From: Clitopilus passeckerianus
Taxonomy: Eukaryota > Basidiomycota > Agaricomycetes > Agaricales > Entolomataceae
NCBI GenBank assembly: GCA_944990035.1
Contig: CALYLX010000136.1
Span: forward strand, 868,001 to 932,000
DNA: 64,000 nucleotides
Direction: 5' to 3'
Shown: in pieces, positions 38,398 to 47,627 of the stretch
Numbering within the stretch: position 1 is the stretch's first letter
Layout: each line of letters begins with the position of its first letter
Notes under the pieces: model-generated
Told to the model about the DNA's origin: nothing
Databases searched by the model: none
What the model saw: the letters and a program-made list of their open reading frames with translations, nothing else
Position numbers and translations under genes: made by a program

Positions 38398-39098
38398 ATG
38401 TCGTCTCCAACTTTCGAGCCCAGCCAGTCCCCCAATTACTCCTACATTCGCCCAACAAACCCCTCACCAAATATGCAGACACTTCTGGAGTATATCGATG
38501 CACTGAACGCCTGGGACCTGGAACGAATTCTCAACGTCTTTGACGAAACGCTTGAACATCGTATCCTGCCTAAATCACTCGGTCGACCGGTACTGAACAA
38601 GAAACAGTATTCAGCATATTGTGCTGGGTTGCATGATTTGCTGAAAGGCTTCAGGGTGAGTAATCCTCTTATTAAAGGGCCTAGTGGGCGCCATTCGAAG
38701 CATTTTCGTGGATCCTATGCCTTGATCCAGACGATGGCACCGGGCCCGACTGTGTTTGCTGCTCTTCGTCCGAGATCATGACTTTCCTTGTAGTTGATCG
38801 TGCACGAAGCTATTGAAAGTGAAGATATCATAACGTTACATGTAGGTGCTTTCAAGCTATGTTTTGATACCCTAAGCTTATTTTCCCGGTTTCAGGCATC
38901 GACCAAAGGTCATGGTCAAAGTGGGGCGCCATACAACAATGAAGTCGTCCTCATCATACATTTTGTCCCCCCGCGGGCGAAGGAGACGGTTTACCCAAAA
39001 TGAGCCTTGTCAAGGAGTTCGTGGATACTGCTATGGTCACGACGTTCTTCAAGGAGGAGAGGGCGAAGGCTGCTGCTAGGCAGCAGGCTCAGAATTGA
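38398..39098 (+). CDS. SnoaL/NTF2-fold protein, frame broken at a C run
   Basis: A small alpha+beta-barrel protein of the SnoaL-like family, with no assigned substrate. Exon 1 gives MSSPTFEPSQSPNYS and the helix MQTLLEYIDALNAWDLERIL with FDETLEHRILPKSLGRPVL. Later exons give IVHEAIESEDIITLH and APYNNEVVLIIHFVPP. As read the frame stops at 39001-39003. One frame over it continues GEGDGLPKMSLVKEFVDTAM to QQAQN and stop at 39096-39098. The switch lies at CCCCCC (38967-38972), so one missing C is the simplest reading. Convergent with the next gene. Confidence 0.65.
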
Positions 39099-39223
39099 TG
39101 AAGTCAAGAGCTTTGTAGGATATCATTATATCTTCTAACTAATTTATGCGAGCGCGTAATAGTTAATTATGTCCCTAGAGGAGATTGTTTCATAGAAATA
39201 AAAGTCCCAGACACACGAAGAAT

Positions 39224-40153
39224 TCAAACAATATAGATATTCTCTTTCGCTACCTCATATTTCTCCAGGTTCTTGAAGTATTCGATGCGCTCTTGACGCT
39301 CTCGCGCGATTCTCTGAACCAGTTGTGAAGTTAACTACAGTTCACAATTGTGGACTGGTGGAGATCTTACCTCTTTGACGTCAGGATCTTCCTTGATCTG
39401 TTTGGGTTTAATAGGTTTCTTGGTGGCAGGCTTCTTCGGCCTAGATGACGTGCTTCGGGTCTTCCTCTTCGGAGGACTGATCTTCGACTCGTTCTTGGCG
39501 GCCTTCACCGTCTCTGACTTCCTCCGAGTAGAACGACGAAGAACGGGCTCTTTGGTAGGATAAGTTGCAAGTGCTTCATCTTCTGATTCTATTGGGTCTG
39601 CTTTGGCTTTCCCCTTGTCTGGACGTGGAAGTGGTTTGGAAGGCGATGGTGTACCAGGATCGGCTCCAAATTCGAATGCAGGGAAAGGTTTATCTTCAAA
39701 GGCTTCTGATAATGGAAGAGCGCCGGATTCTCGAGGTCGTATACGCTGCTTCTTGGGCGTAGAAGGCGTAACCGGGTAGTAATCGTGTTCGACATGAGTC
39801 ACATTGAGTGGGGCTCTCTTCAAAGGTTTGCTTGGTGCAGGATCGTTAACACGTCGACATTTGAGCGTTTTCTCGACAGCAAAGAAACCAAATGGATCAG
39901 AGCCATTGGATTGTGGTGAGGATCCCACTCGAGTGTTTAGCACGAGTTCATTGGAGTTGAAGTCCGAATCCACATATTGTAGCTGGGAGGAGATTGACGG
40001 TGGTGATGAAGGTGGTAGAGGTGATGGTTTCCGAGGTTCTTTGCGCGCAACAGATGTTTCTTCGGCGACAAAACGATGGGTTATGTCTTGTAAAGGCCGT
40101 TTGGTAGGTTGAGGGCTGCCTCGATGAGACCGAGTGTTGCGAGTGCGGGGCAT
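39224..40153 (-). CDS. Basic nuclear-type protein with FGF-like and KEN motifs
   Basis: Two exons give about 290 residues, mostly disordered and rich in Lys, Arg, Ser and Pro. The start is MPRTRNTRSHRGSPQPTKRP, followed by PLQDITHRF. A central DPFGFFAVEKTLKCRR carries an FGF triplet. Lys-rich low-complexity sequence (RPKKPATKKPIKPKQIK) follows. The C-terminal exon encodes a helix, RIARERQERIEYFKNLEKY, and ends AKENIYIV, a KEN box at the very end. FGF triplets, basic disorder and KEN degrons occur together in sororin-type cohesion regulators. I offer that as a hypothesis only. Confidence 0.6.
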
Positions 40154-40584
40154 GGTGGTGGCTGATAAAGATGCCTATTGCGGTAAACAGCTGAGTACCT
40201 GATCTCATTTCCCACAACCGACAGCTGTGCCAATTGATTGCTTCTTCCAGCGTCTGTTCATTTCTCCTGGCACTCCAATAAAACCGTCGTATTGGTTATT
40301 CAAAGTGCTAAAGACATTTGGGGCTTTCTCGCAACAATGGAGTCTCGTTCCTGGCCACACGGCAATGGTTATACACGTGCTGACTCCTCATCCGGGTCTG
40401 GTCCGCTTACTTCGCCGGGTAGAGCCTGAGTCGATTTTAAACTATCGGAAGATTTTTCAACGTCGACATAAAACCACACTTCCATGGTCTGATTTATTGT
40501 TATTTTTCTTACCATATAAAATCATCTACACGCGGCCAAGGCTATACCGGAACACTGTTCTTCACCGATTCTTCCCTCATCAAA
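40154..40584. other. Divergent intergenic region
   Basis: 431 bp between the start codons of the nuclear-type protein and ketopantoate hydroxymethyltransferase. An open frame spanning it (40227-40682) overlaps the next gene in another frame and has no domain. No other element is clear. Confidence 0.45.
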
Positions 40585-41630
40585 ATGCTACCTATCCAAC
40601 GATGCTTCTTCAAAAGTCAGCGATCGACAATCTCGCGAGAATTGCGTCGTGCGATGAGCACACGACCTCGGACAGAAGCTGATGGTCCAGGTGAGTAAAA
40701 TTTGACTCTGCCTCGAGAACTGAGTTGACCAATCATGACTCACTGGTTCGATAGCAGGCATCCAGAAAACCCGAAAGAAGGTCACAATCGAGACCCTCCG
40801 GGCACAGCGTGAAGCCGGAATACCGATTACGATGCTCACAGCATACGACTATTCTACGGCATTGGCATGTTCCTCGAACCCCAAGATTGACATTACCCTG
40901 GTCGGCGACTCGCTCGCTCAGGTTTGCCTGGGTTACCATTCCACAACGCAATTAACTCTTTCCGAGATGATACATCATACGAAAGCGGTTGCTCGAGGAA
41001 CTGCTCATCCCCTACTCGTCGCAGATATGCCTTTCGGGACGTATCATACCAGCGTATCTGATGCTATCGCAAACGCTGTTCGTATGGTGCAGGAGGGGCA
41101 TGTCGAGGCGATCAAGTTGGAGGGTGGAAAGGAAATCGCGGACGTTGTGAGGGGCCTTACAAGAATGGGGATCCCTGTTATGGGGCACGTTGGGTTGATG
41201 CCTCAGAGGCATGTCGCGTTCTCTGGATTCAAGGTCCAAGGGCGTGGATCGGAAAGAGCAAAACAGATCCTAGAAGATGCGTTGATTCTGGAAGAGGCTG
41301 GAGCTTTCTCGATGGTGGTTGAGGCCGTACCACAGGAACTGGGAACGCAAGTAACTCAGAAGCTCAAGATCCCTACTATTGGAATCGGTGCTGGACCTCA
41401 TACTAGTGGGCAGGTAAGTTTAATAGACCCCTAGTTCTATTTCGGTCGGTACTAATGGTATTAAGGTGCTTGTCTGGGACGATGTAATGGGGACATGGTC
41501 GGGTCATAAGCCAAAGTTTGTACGAAGATTTGCGGATATAGGGGCAGTTCGAGCAGCAGGAGTCGAAAGTTACGCAGACGCAGTCCGAACCGGTTCATTT
41601 CCTAGTTCAGATACAGAAAGTTACTCTTAA
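40585..41630 (+). CDS. ECM31: 3-methyl-2-oxobutanoate hydroxymethyltransferase
   Basis: This PanB-type enzyme makes ketopantoate from 2-oxoisovalerate and methylene-tetrahydrofolate, the first committed step of pantothenate and CoA synthesis. The Arg/Ser-rich start MLPIQRCFFKSQRSTISREL looks like a mitochondrial presequence. An intron joins DGP to AGIQKTRKKVTIETLRAQ. The catalytic core is complete: TAYDYSTA, LVGDSLAQV (Mg-binding Asp), LVADMPFGTY, IKLEGG, MGHVGLMPQ, MVVEAVP and TIGIGAGPH. A second intron follows SGQ, leading to VLVWDDVMG and an end of SSDTESYS. Normal family length. Confidence 0.93.
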
Positions 41631-41738
41631 TGGAAGTTTTGATGATGTCATCTATTTGGTCCCGTCGGCATATGTAAACTCACTGCCACTTGTCCGACCA
41701 AGTGTCACGGTCAGTTACAACTGCCTCTGCAAGTTACC

Positions 41739-42796
41739 ATGGCCTCACAAAATCCCGTACGTGTCTTTACACTGTGGTGCTGCGAATCCACAGACTAAAG
41801 CATCTCAGATACGTCGAAAGCTCGTTATCGTTGGAGATGGTCAGTTATTACAGGTGCTACAACGATCTTAAATTAACTCTTTTTGAAGGTGCTTGCGGAA
41901 AGACATCACTCCTTTGCTCGTTTGCACTCGGAGAATTCCCTAAAGAATACGTATGTATCTTTCTTCATACCTATTTTATGTTTGTTGTAATAATGCGATC
42001 TCATTCAGCAACCAAGTACGCCCGAGTGCCTAGATCAAGGCCACTGTGCCATTTTCTGACGTACTCTCCTTGTCATTCTAGCTGTCTTTGACAACTACGT
42101 TGCTGAAATTAGGCTCGATGAAAAGCCTGTTCAACTCGCTCTATGGGATACCGCGTAAGTTCTCCGACTTCCTCTTCATGCCTCGTTTCTCTTATTCGGT
42201 TTCAATTGCGCAGCGGTCAGGAAGAATACGAGGTCCGACTCCATGCCCCTGTCACTCAGATGATTGCTGACAGATTCAATAGCGTCTACGGCCCATGTCC
42301 TACTCAAAATCGCATGTTATCCTTATTGCATTTGCCCTAGACACTCCCGATTCATTGGAGAACGTTACCACTAAGGCAGGCTCCAGAATGTATGAAAATC
42401 TCCATGTGCTGACTGTCCCTCCTTTTTCAGTGGATAGAAGAAGTTCGCTCGATCTGCGGCGCTACTATACCCGTCATTCTTGTGGGCTGCAAGGCTGACC
42501 TACGGCCAAATCCCCCAACGGCCAATGGCAGGTATGTCACCAAGGAGCAAGGTGAACGGGTCGCAGCAGCGATCGGTGCACGAGCCTACAAGGAGTGTTC
42601 CGCCCTCAAGATTGAGGGTGTTGATGAAGTCTTTGAGACTGCGACGCGCGCAAGCATGCTGATGCGGGAAGGTGTGCCCACAAGCACCCATGCCCAGGGG
42701 GCTGAGGGGAAACATCACCGAAGAAGGAGCAGCGGCAGGAACAGTATCCCGGATGCCGAGCCGAAGAGTTCTTGGGGATGCTGTGTTATTTGCTAG
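41739..42796 (+). CDS. RHO2: Rho-type small GTPase, Rho2-like
   Basis: Rho2-type GTPases control fungal cell-wall synthesis and polarity at the plasma membrane. The spliced protein starts MASQNPIRRKLVIVGDGACG with P-loop GDGACGKTS. A 7-nt exon (42009-42015) supplies QPT, giving the effector loop EYQPTVFDNYV. DTAGQEEYE is intact and the later motifs are VGCKADL and ECSALK. The end, SSWGCCVIC, is a CAAX box (CVIC) with an adjacent Cys for palmitoylation and suits farnesylation. The intron at 42376-42430 appears to have a GC donor (AAG then GCAGGC). The Rho insert helix is present. Seven or more introns in about 1 kb. Confidence 0.9.
42009..42015 (+). other. 7-nt microexon of RHO2
   Basis: CAACCAA lies between a CAG acceptor (ending 42008) and a GTACGC donor (42016). 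It restores the universally conserved Pro-Thr of switch I: the upstream exon ends GAATAC and the downstream exon begins CTGTCTTTG. Without it no in-frame switch I can be built. Confidence 0.8.
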
Positions 42797-43190
42797 ACTT
42801 GCTCGGCGCACTTTCTCTGCCGATACCAGCATTGGAATATGTCTTTTTTGACAGACAGAACGATAACAGACGTTCGTTTCATCGGGCTGTGGACGCCGCT
42901 CATTGCATTCATCATTCACAATACACTCTGGCTTCTCATCTGATGAGTATCTCGCGGACACTCTCGGAATACGGACTTATATATCACATACATTTTATTT
43001 CTTGTCCCTCCTTTCGGTTTATATCATGCACACATATCCTTAGGAATATTGATATATTGCCATTCGTGTTCTTGTTATTTTTTTTCATATGACTATATCC
43101 TCCCAATAGATTTCAGTGGCTGTGCCTTCTGAGCCTGACTAATCCGAATGGAATGGTTTGCCCAGTCAAGGAGCCGCAGAATCTTTCTCC
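42797..43190. other. Intergenic region between RHO2 and ISA2
   Basis: 394 bp, T-rich (for example the TTTTTTTT run near 43078-43086), holding the RHO2 terminator and ISA2 promoter. No gene is seen. Confidence 0.5.
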
Positions 43191-43890
43191 ATGTCCACAA
43201 CTGCTGCAAGATTGGCTTCACGAGTACGGCCGTGGCTGATACAAAGAGCCACCTCAACGGTTACATGTCGCCACATATCACTACTTCCACCAAGGCTCGC
43301 CCCTAGACTGACACGGCAGGCGACATTCGCAGCACCCTTGGGAAGCCGGCCTACGTTGGTTGTTTCTTCCCCATCTCCCGAGTACATTGAGCAAGAGGAG
43401 CTGGATGTGGAGCTACCCCGGCCAGAAGATGTCAAGCTTGTGATTACGGACCGAGCCGCAGAGGTATGTAAGAATATCTCTATATACGCTGCTGGATTTG
43501 ACCTATGGTGGGTTATAGCAACTGAGGACAATAGCTGCTAGAGAAAACAACCCAGATGCTGCACTGAGGATAGCTGTGGAATCTGGAGGATGCCACGGAT
43601 ACCAGTACAAGATGGAGCTTGCAAAAAGCAACAGCCCAGATGATTAGTATGCAGCATATTCGCAGTTTGATCAGATATGGTTACTAACGTATTTCCACAG
43701 TCACTTTTCGCATCCGACACTCCAACCCTCGAACATCTTGATAGACGCCGTGTCCTTCTCCCTGATAAACGGCTCGACTATTGATTATGCGACAGAACTC
43801 ATTGGCAGCAGCTTTAGGGTGGCAGAGAACCCAAATGCAAAGGGCTCTGGTTGCGGGTGTGGTGTCAGTTGGGAGCTCAAAGACCTTTGA
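43191..43890 (+). CDS. ISA2: Mitochondrial iron-sulfur assembly protein Isa2
   Basis: Isa2 works with Isa1 and Iba57 to build 4Fe-4S clusters for aconitase, lipoate synthase and other mitochondrial enzymes. The N-terminus is an Arg/Ser/Thr-rich presequence (MSTTAARLASRVRPWLIQ). The A-type carrier domain starts VKLVITDRAAE and continues after an intron with QLRTIAARENNPDAALRIAV. The three conserved Cys are present in GGCHGYQYKM and GSGCGCGVSWE. The stretch IDAVSFSLINGSTIDYATEL is typical of the family. Three exons, about 190 residues, ending WELKDL. Confidence 0.92.
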
Positions 43891-44213
43891 GAGTGGTATC
43901 TTGGAGACTCTTGGATGCGGCACCATATTTTTAATTGTATCTATAAACGGTCATACTGTACATTCAATTTACCACAGAGATGGAAATGCACCCCCACTGG
44001 ACAACCAACGGCGGAGAGCAGCGCTTCAGCTTTCATCCTGTTGATTTTTGGTGGCCCAATTGACGACCAAAGGCCAGCTGTTTCTCGAGTTCTCGAGCGA
44101 GTCCAAGTCAAGGCCCCCAGACGCGCCGATCATGTGATGTGAAAATTCTGATCTATGCGGCTCCGGGGCAGACAGAGTCGCTGAACTCACGCCAAAGGTT
44201 CCTCAAGACCACC
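43891..44213. other. Intergenic region upstream of SPP2
   Basis: 323 bp between the ISA2 stop and the SPP2 start. The plus strand stays open in the SPP2 frame back to 44139 but without a better start than 44214. No other feature. Confidence 0.45.
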
Positions 44214-45578
44214 ATGTCTTCAGCTCCTGAAAAGGTTTCTTTCACCGTTAGAAGGCCAAGTCCAATTTCTAGAGCAGACTCTGGCACAGAATCAGATACC
44301 CTTTCCACTTTCAAGAAACCAGCTTTACCACCACGCCTTACAAACGGCTCCACACCAGGAAGTCCCCTAAGACGCAGTGCTGCTTCGTCTCCGGGACCTG
44401 GGACTAAGAGATGGCACTCTGGAGAGACAAGCTCAGAGGACGAGTATGACGAAGAAATTAAAGACGAACTAGTCACTGGCTTCGACCGTTTTGGCGTTCA
44501 GCGGTGTGTTCCCCTTTCATCGTCTGGATTTCGGTCTTTGCAACTCACAAAAGTTGAATTTTCCGACAATTTATCTTCCCCTTTCAGCTCCTGGAAAGAT
44601 AACAAGCCCAAGAAGTCATCACCTCTTGTAATCCCTGCTCTCAAGAACCGAGACTGGCGAGAGGTCGCGCGGAAGCGCAAGAATACCAGCCAGTTTGTGC
44701 CTCCCTCTGCAGCGGCACAGACTGGACAGGATGGAAGCGTTGGAGGTCTGGGAACCAAGGATTCAATCAACTCCGGACCCCAGCTGTCTGGTTTACAAAG
44801 GTTGAACAAGACGGTCAAAGTCGAAGAAGTTGACTCGAAAGACGGAATCCTGGTATCAGAGGAGACTGAAGATGTGAAGATGGAAGTGGTAGAGGAGGAA
44901 GACGAAGACAAACGCGCTTTACGCGCTATTCTCGCGGGCGCCAATGGTGCTGAAGAAACCGGTCCTACCATCGATATTATCCCCGCCGTCACAGAGGAGG
45001 ACGCCTTCAATCAAGACGTCGTCGACTTGCCGGAAACTGCTAGCTTGGCAGACTACGAGCGTGTTCCCGTTTCTCAATTCGGCGCAGCACTGTTGCGAGG
45101 GATGGGCTGGAAGGAAGGAACCGCTGCCACCAGAAAGCCGGGCAAAGGTTTGGTCGAGCCATACCTACCGCAAGCTCGACCTGCTCTTCTTGGGATTGGA
45201 GCGAAGGAGCAGGAAGTTCTTGACGATGGAAGCAAAAACAACCGCGCCAACAGACGACCGGAGAAGAGATATGTTCCTGTGGTGAAAACCGAGCGGGAGG
45301 GTAGCTCAGGCAGGCGGGAGCGCTCCAAGTCTCCTGTATCGAGGAGGGAGTCCCGCAGGAGCTCGAGAGAACGAGGCAGCGACCGAGAGAGGGATAGGGA
45401 CCGTGACGATAGAAGAAAGGAGAGCAACAGACGCGACAAAGACCGTGACTACGACCGGGATCGCGAGTATAGGAAGGACGATAGGCGAGAACGGGACAAG
45501 AACCGGGATAGGGACTATGACAGAGATCGTCGAAGCAACCGCTCTCCTCGAGACTACGATCGAAGACGACGGGATTGA
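44214..45578 (+). CDS. Pre-mRNA-splicing factor Spp2-like G-patch protein
   Basis: Spp2/GPKOW proteins use a G-patch to activate the DEAH helicase Prp2 in the spliceosome. The start is MSSAPEKVSFTVRRPSP. The segment LVIPALKNRDWREVARKRK is a family hallmark. The G-patch core is VPVSQFGAALLRGMGWKEGT followed by PYLPQARPALLGIGA. The C-terminus is a long Arg/Asp/Glu/Ser low-complexity tail. The frame is open throughout, but 44503-44587 probably contains an in-frame intron (donor GTGTGT, acceptor CCCTTTCAG) that would join GVQR to SWKDNKPKK. The stop is at 45576-45578. Confidence 0.85.
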   Translation: MSSAPEKVSFTVRRPSPISRADSGTESDTLSTFKKPALPPRLTNGSTPGSPLRRSAASSPGPGTKRWHSGETSSEDEYDEEIKDELVTGFDRFGVQRCVPLSSSGFRSLQLTKVEFSDNLSSPFSSWKDNKPKKSSPLVIPALKNRDWREVARKRKNTSQFVPPSAAAQTGQDGSVGGLGTKDSINSGPQLSGLQRLNKTVKVEEVDSKDGILVSEETEDVKMEVVEEEDEDKRALRAILAGANGAEETGPTIDIIPAVTEEDAFNQDVVDLPETASLADYERVPVSQFGAALLRGMGWKEGTAATRKPGKGLVEPYLPQARPALLGIGAKEQEVLDDGSKNNRANRRPEKRYVPVVKTEREGSSGRRERSKSPVSRRESRRSSRERGSDRERDRDRDDRRKESNRRDKDRDYDRDREYRKDDRRERDKNRDRDYDRDRRSNRSPRDYDRRRRD

Positions 45579-45748
45579 GATGTGTACAGTACTGTGATAA
45601 TTAGATGCATGCCTACGCAATTGCCACTTGTATTGAGCAGAAGTTGCTCGACTATTAAACGATTCTTCCATTTGAAGCATACCCAACTTCTGCTATGCCC
45701 ACATGTACATGTACCCGAAAGAGACTAAAGCTCTGTAAATCTACCGCG

Positions 45749-47504
45749 TTAACCTCTATGTGATCCTGCATATATAGACCCGCCGAGGCGTTGGTGACGA
45801 GGAGTCGTTAGAGGGTCGTCATCTTCAGAACGTTCTGACTCTGGAGGAGTCTCAGCAGTGCCTGGCTCAGACCGCAGCTCGTCCAAAGGATCGTGCCTGG
45901 ATCCACGACTGTGCGGGTAGTTTGGAGCAGATACGCCAGCATAGTATGAAGCATTGGCAGGCGGTGCATTCGAGCGACGACTGCTAGCCACTGACCCAAC
46001 ACTTTGGCGACGGGACAAGGATTGGTGGTGAGATTGTGCGCTCATGCGAGAGCCTGGACGTGACTTGGTGTATAGTCAGGATTGTAGCTTTGTGGGGAGT
46101 TGGATAGATGGTACTCACAGTAGTGACATGAGGGTTGGGTGGAGGTACCATCAGGACCGTCGTGCCGTTTGACTCCTTCCTAGAATGACTACCTGAAGGC
46201 ACGGATGCATTGTATCCACCAGGTGTTCGGGCTGAGCGGACGGAATGTGTCTAAAGAAGTATCGAATGAGCGGTGGAATAAGTTAAACGAGGAGTGCAGC
46301 GTACCAGGGACGGCTGCCTGCTCAGCCCTCCTCCTCCTCCTCCTTCGCTCGGTACCGGCGCAGGAGTATATTGATTGGGAGTACCAGCTCCGCTGTAAAC
46401 CTCAGGAATTGCACTCAGGGGTGTAGCAGCGCCTATGGGATCTTGCATGAGGCCAAACTGGGAGAGCGTAGTTGAGGCGCTGGAGCCGGTCCCTTGGCGA
46501 TGTGCCCTCCTTGACTGGTGAGATGGAGCGGGCGATGGGGGTTTCTGGAAAGAAAGGGGGTCGGAATCTGACAGAGCAGGAGATAGTATGCGGTCTGGTG
46601 TTGGCGGTGGCCTTGACAGCTCATGCGGAGGCGGAATACGAAGAACGTTGTCATCGTCGAGAGACGGTATGAAACCATCCGGTGGTATCTCAATGTGATC
46701 GTGGTGGAAAGACGGGGAAGCATTGTGTATACTTCGTGGTGGTAATAGGATGGAGTCAGCACCTGGACTTGCAATTATAGGTCGAGGTGAGATGGGCAAT
46801 GGAGCAGGTGAAGAAGGGACGGTAGGGGGTCAACAGCGACTGGAGGAGGGGCTTCCTCTGGTTGAATAGCAGAAAGAGGCCCATCTGTTTCTTCATACGG
46901 CTCTGGGTTGGGGTCTGTATAGCCATCCTCGCTCTCTGACTCTGGAATCGTCGCCTGCCAGCTCCTTCTTTGGTGTTCCATGTTTTGCCTGGTATCCCGG
47001 AACACATTCTCGGCGCGTTTCTCTAGATTGAGGACCCGTGCTTCCGTCCTAGCATCGAGTGCGGCTTGTTCTGCCTGATTTCGCTGCCTTTCAACGATCC
47101 GGAGGAGATCCTGGGCGTAGTGGATCTCAGACTTGGCGTCCTCAAAGCGTAGTTTGTAGAGCCTAAAGTTGGAATTAGATTTTACCGGTCAGTGTGGGAT
47201 TGTGATCATACCTCAGCTCCTCGTTTGCTCGTGCCGCTTCTTGTAACGCACTGAGGCGTGCCTCGTTTATCTGCTTTACAAGAGATACCAGCGTGTGCAT
47301 TTCAGCGTCTTGTTCAGCTGCACGTTTCTTCAAGGTCTGTATCTGCTGCCTAGCATCTAGAAGCTGCTTCCGCAGATCATAGATTTGCTTGCGTTCAGAG
47401 CGCTGTGGCGATTGTGACCGACCTACAGTTTCAGGTTGTGGAAAGTTTATTGGAGATGAACGACGGCTGCTCTCGGAATCGTCGTACAGGTTCCTACCCT
47501 CCAT
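45749..47504 (-). CDS. Coiled-coil, proline-rich protein of unknown function
   Basis: Not recognised. The start MEGRNLYDDSESSRRSSP leads to a long coiled coil (YDLRKQLLDARQQIQTLK, then HYAQDLLRIVERQRNQAE). The rest is disordered: acidic (EDGYTDPNPEPYEE), then proline-rich (HELSRPPPTPDRILSP) with a six-Gly run, and an Arg/Ser-rich tail ending GSIYAGSHRG. As read, the frame breaks after PVAVDP at a run of five C (plus-strand GGGGG, 46825-46829). One frame over the sequence continues TVPSSPAPLPISPRPI without an intron. A missing base there is the simplest explanation. Confidence 0.55.
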
Positions 47505-47627
47505 AGTCGCGAGCCGTACAGGTAGCAGTTGAGTGTAAGTGGTTGAAATGCAAGACCAAGGGTCTTGAAAACATGTGGTACATCGTCAAATACATCATGT
47601 TCGCGGATACACGTAAAGTCGGGTAAA

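Noticed and set aside
40227..40682. 151-codon plus-strand frame at the start of the ketopantoate enzyme
   Set aside because: The overlapping frame from 40585 splices cleanly into PanB motifs; this one has no recognisable content.
43166..43531. 121-codon minus-strand frame
   Set aside because: It is antisense to the ISA2 presequence exon, which has clear family motifs on the plus strand.
45285..45570. Repeat array in the Arg/Asp-rich end of SPP2
   Set aside because: It is low-complexity protein coding (RD/RE/RS tail), not a DNA repeat with fixed unit, and such tails are normal in splicing factors.
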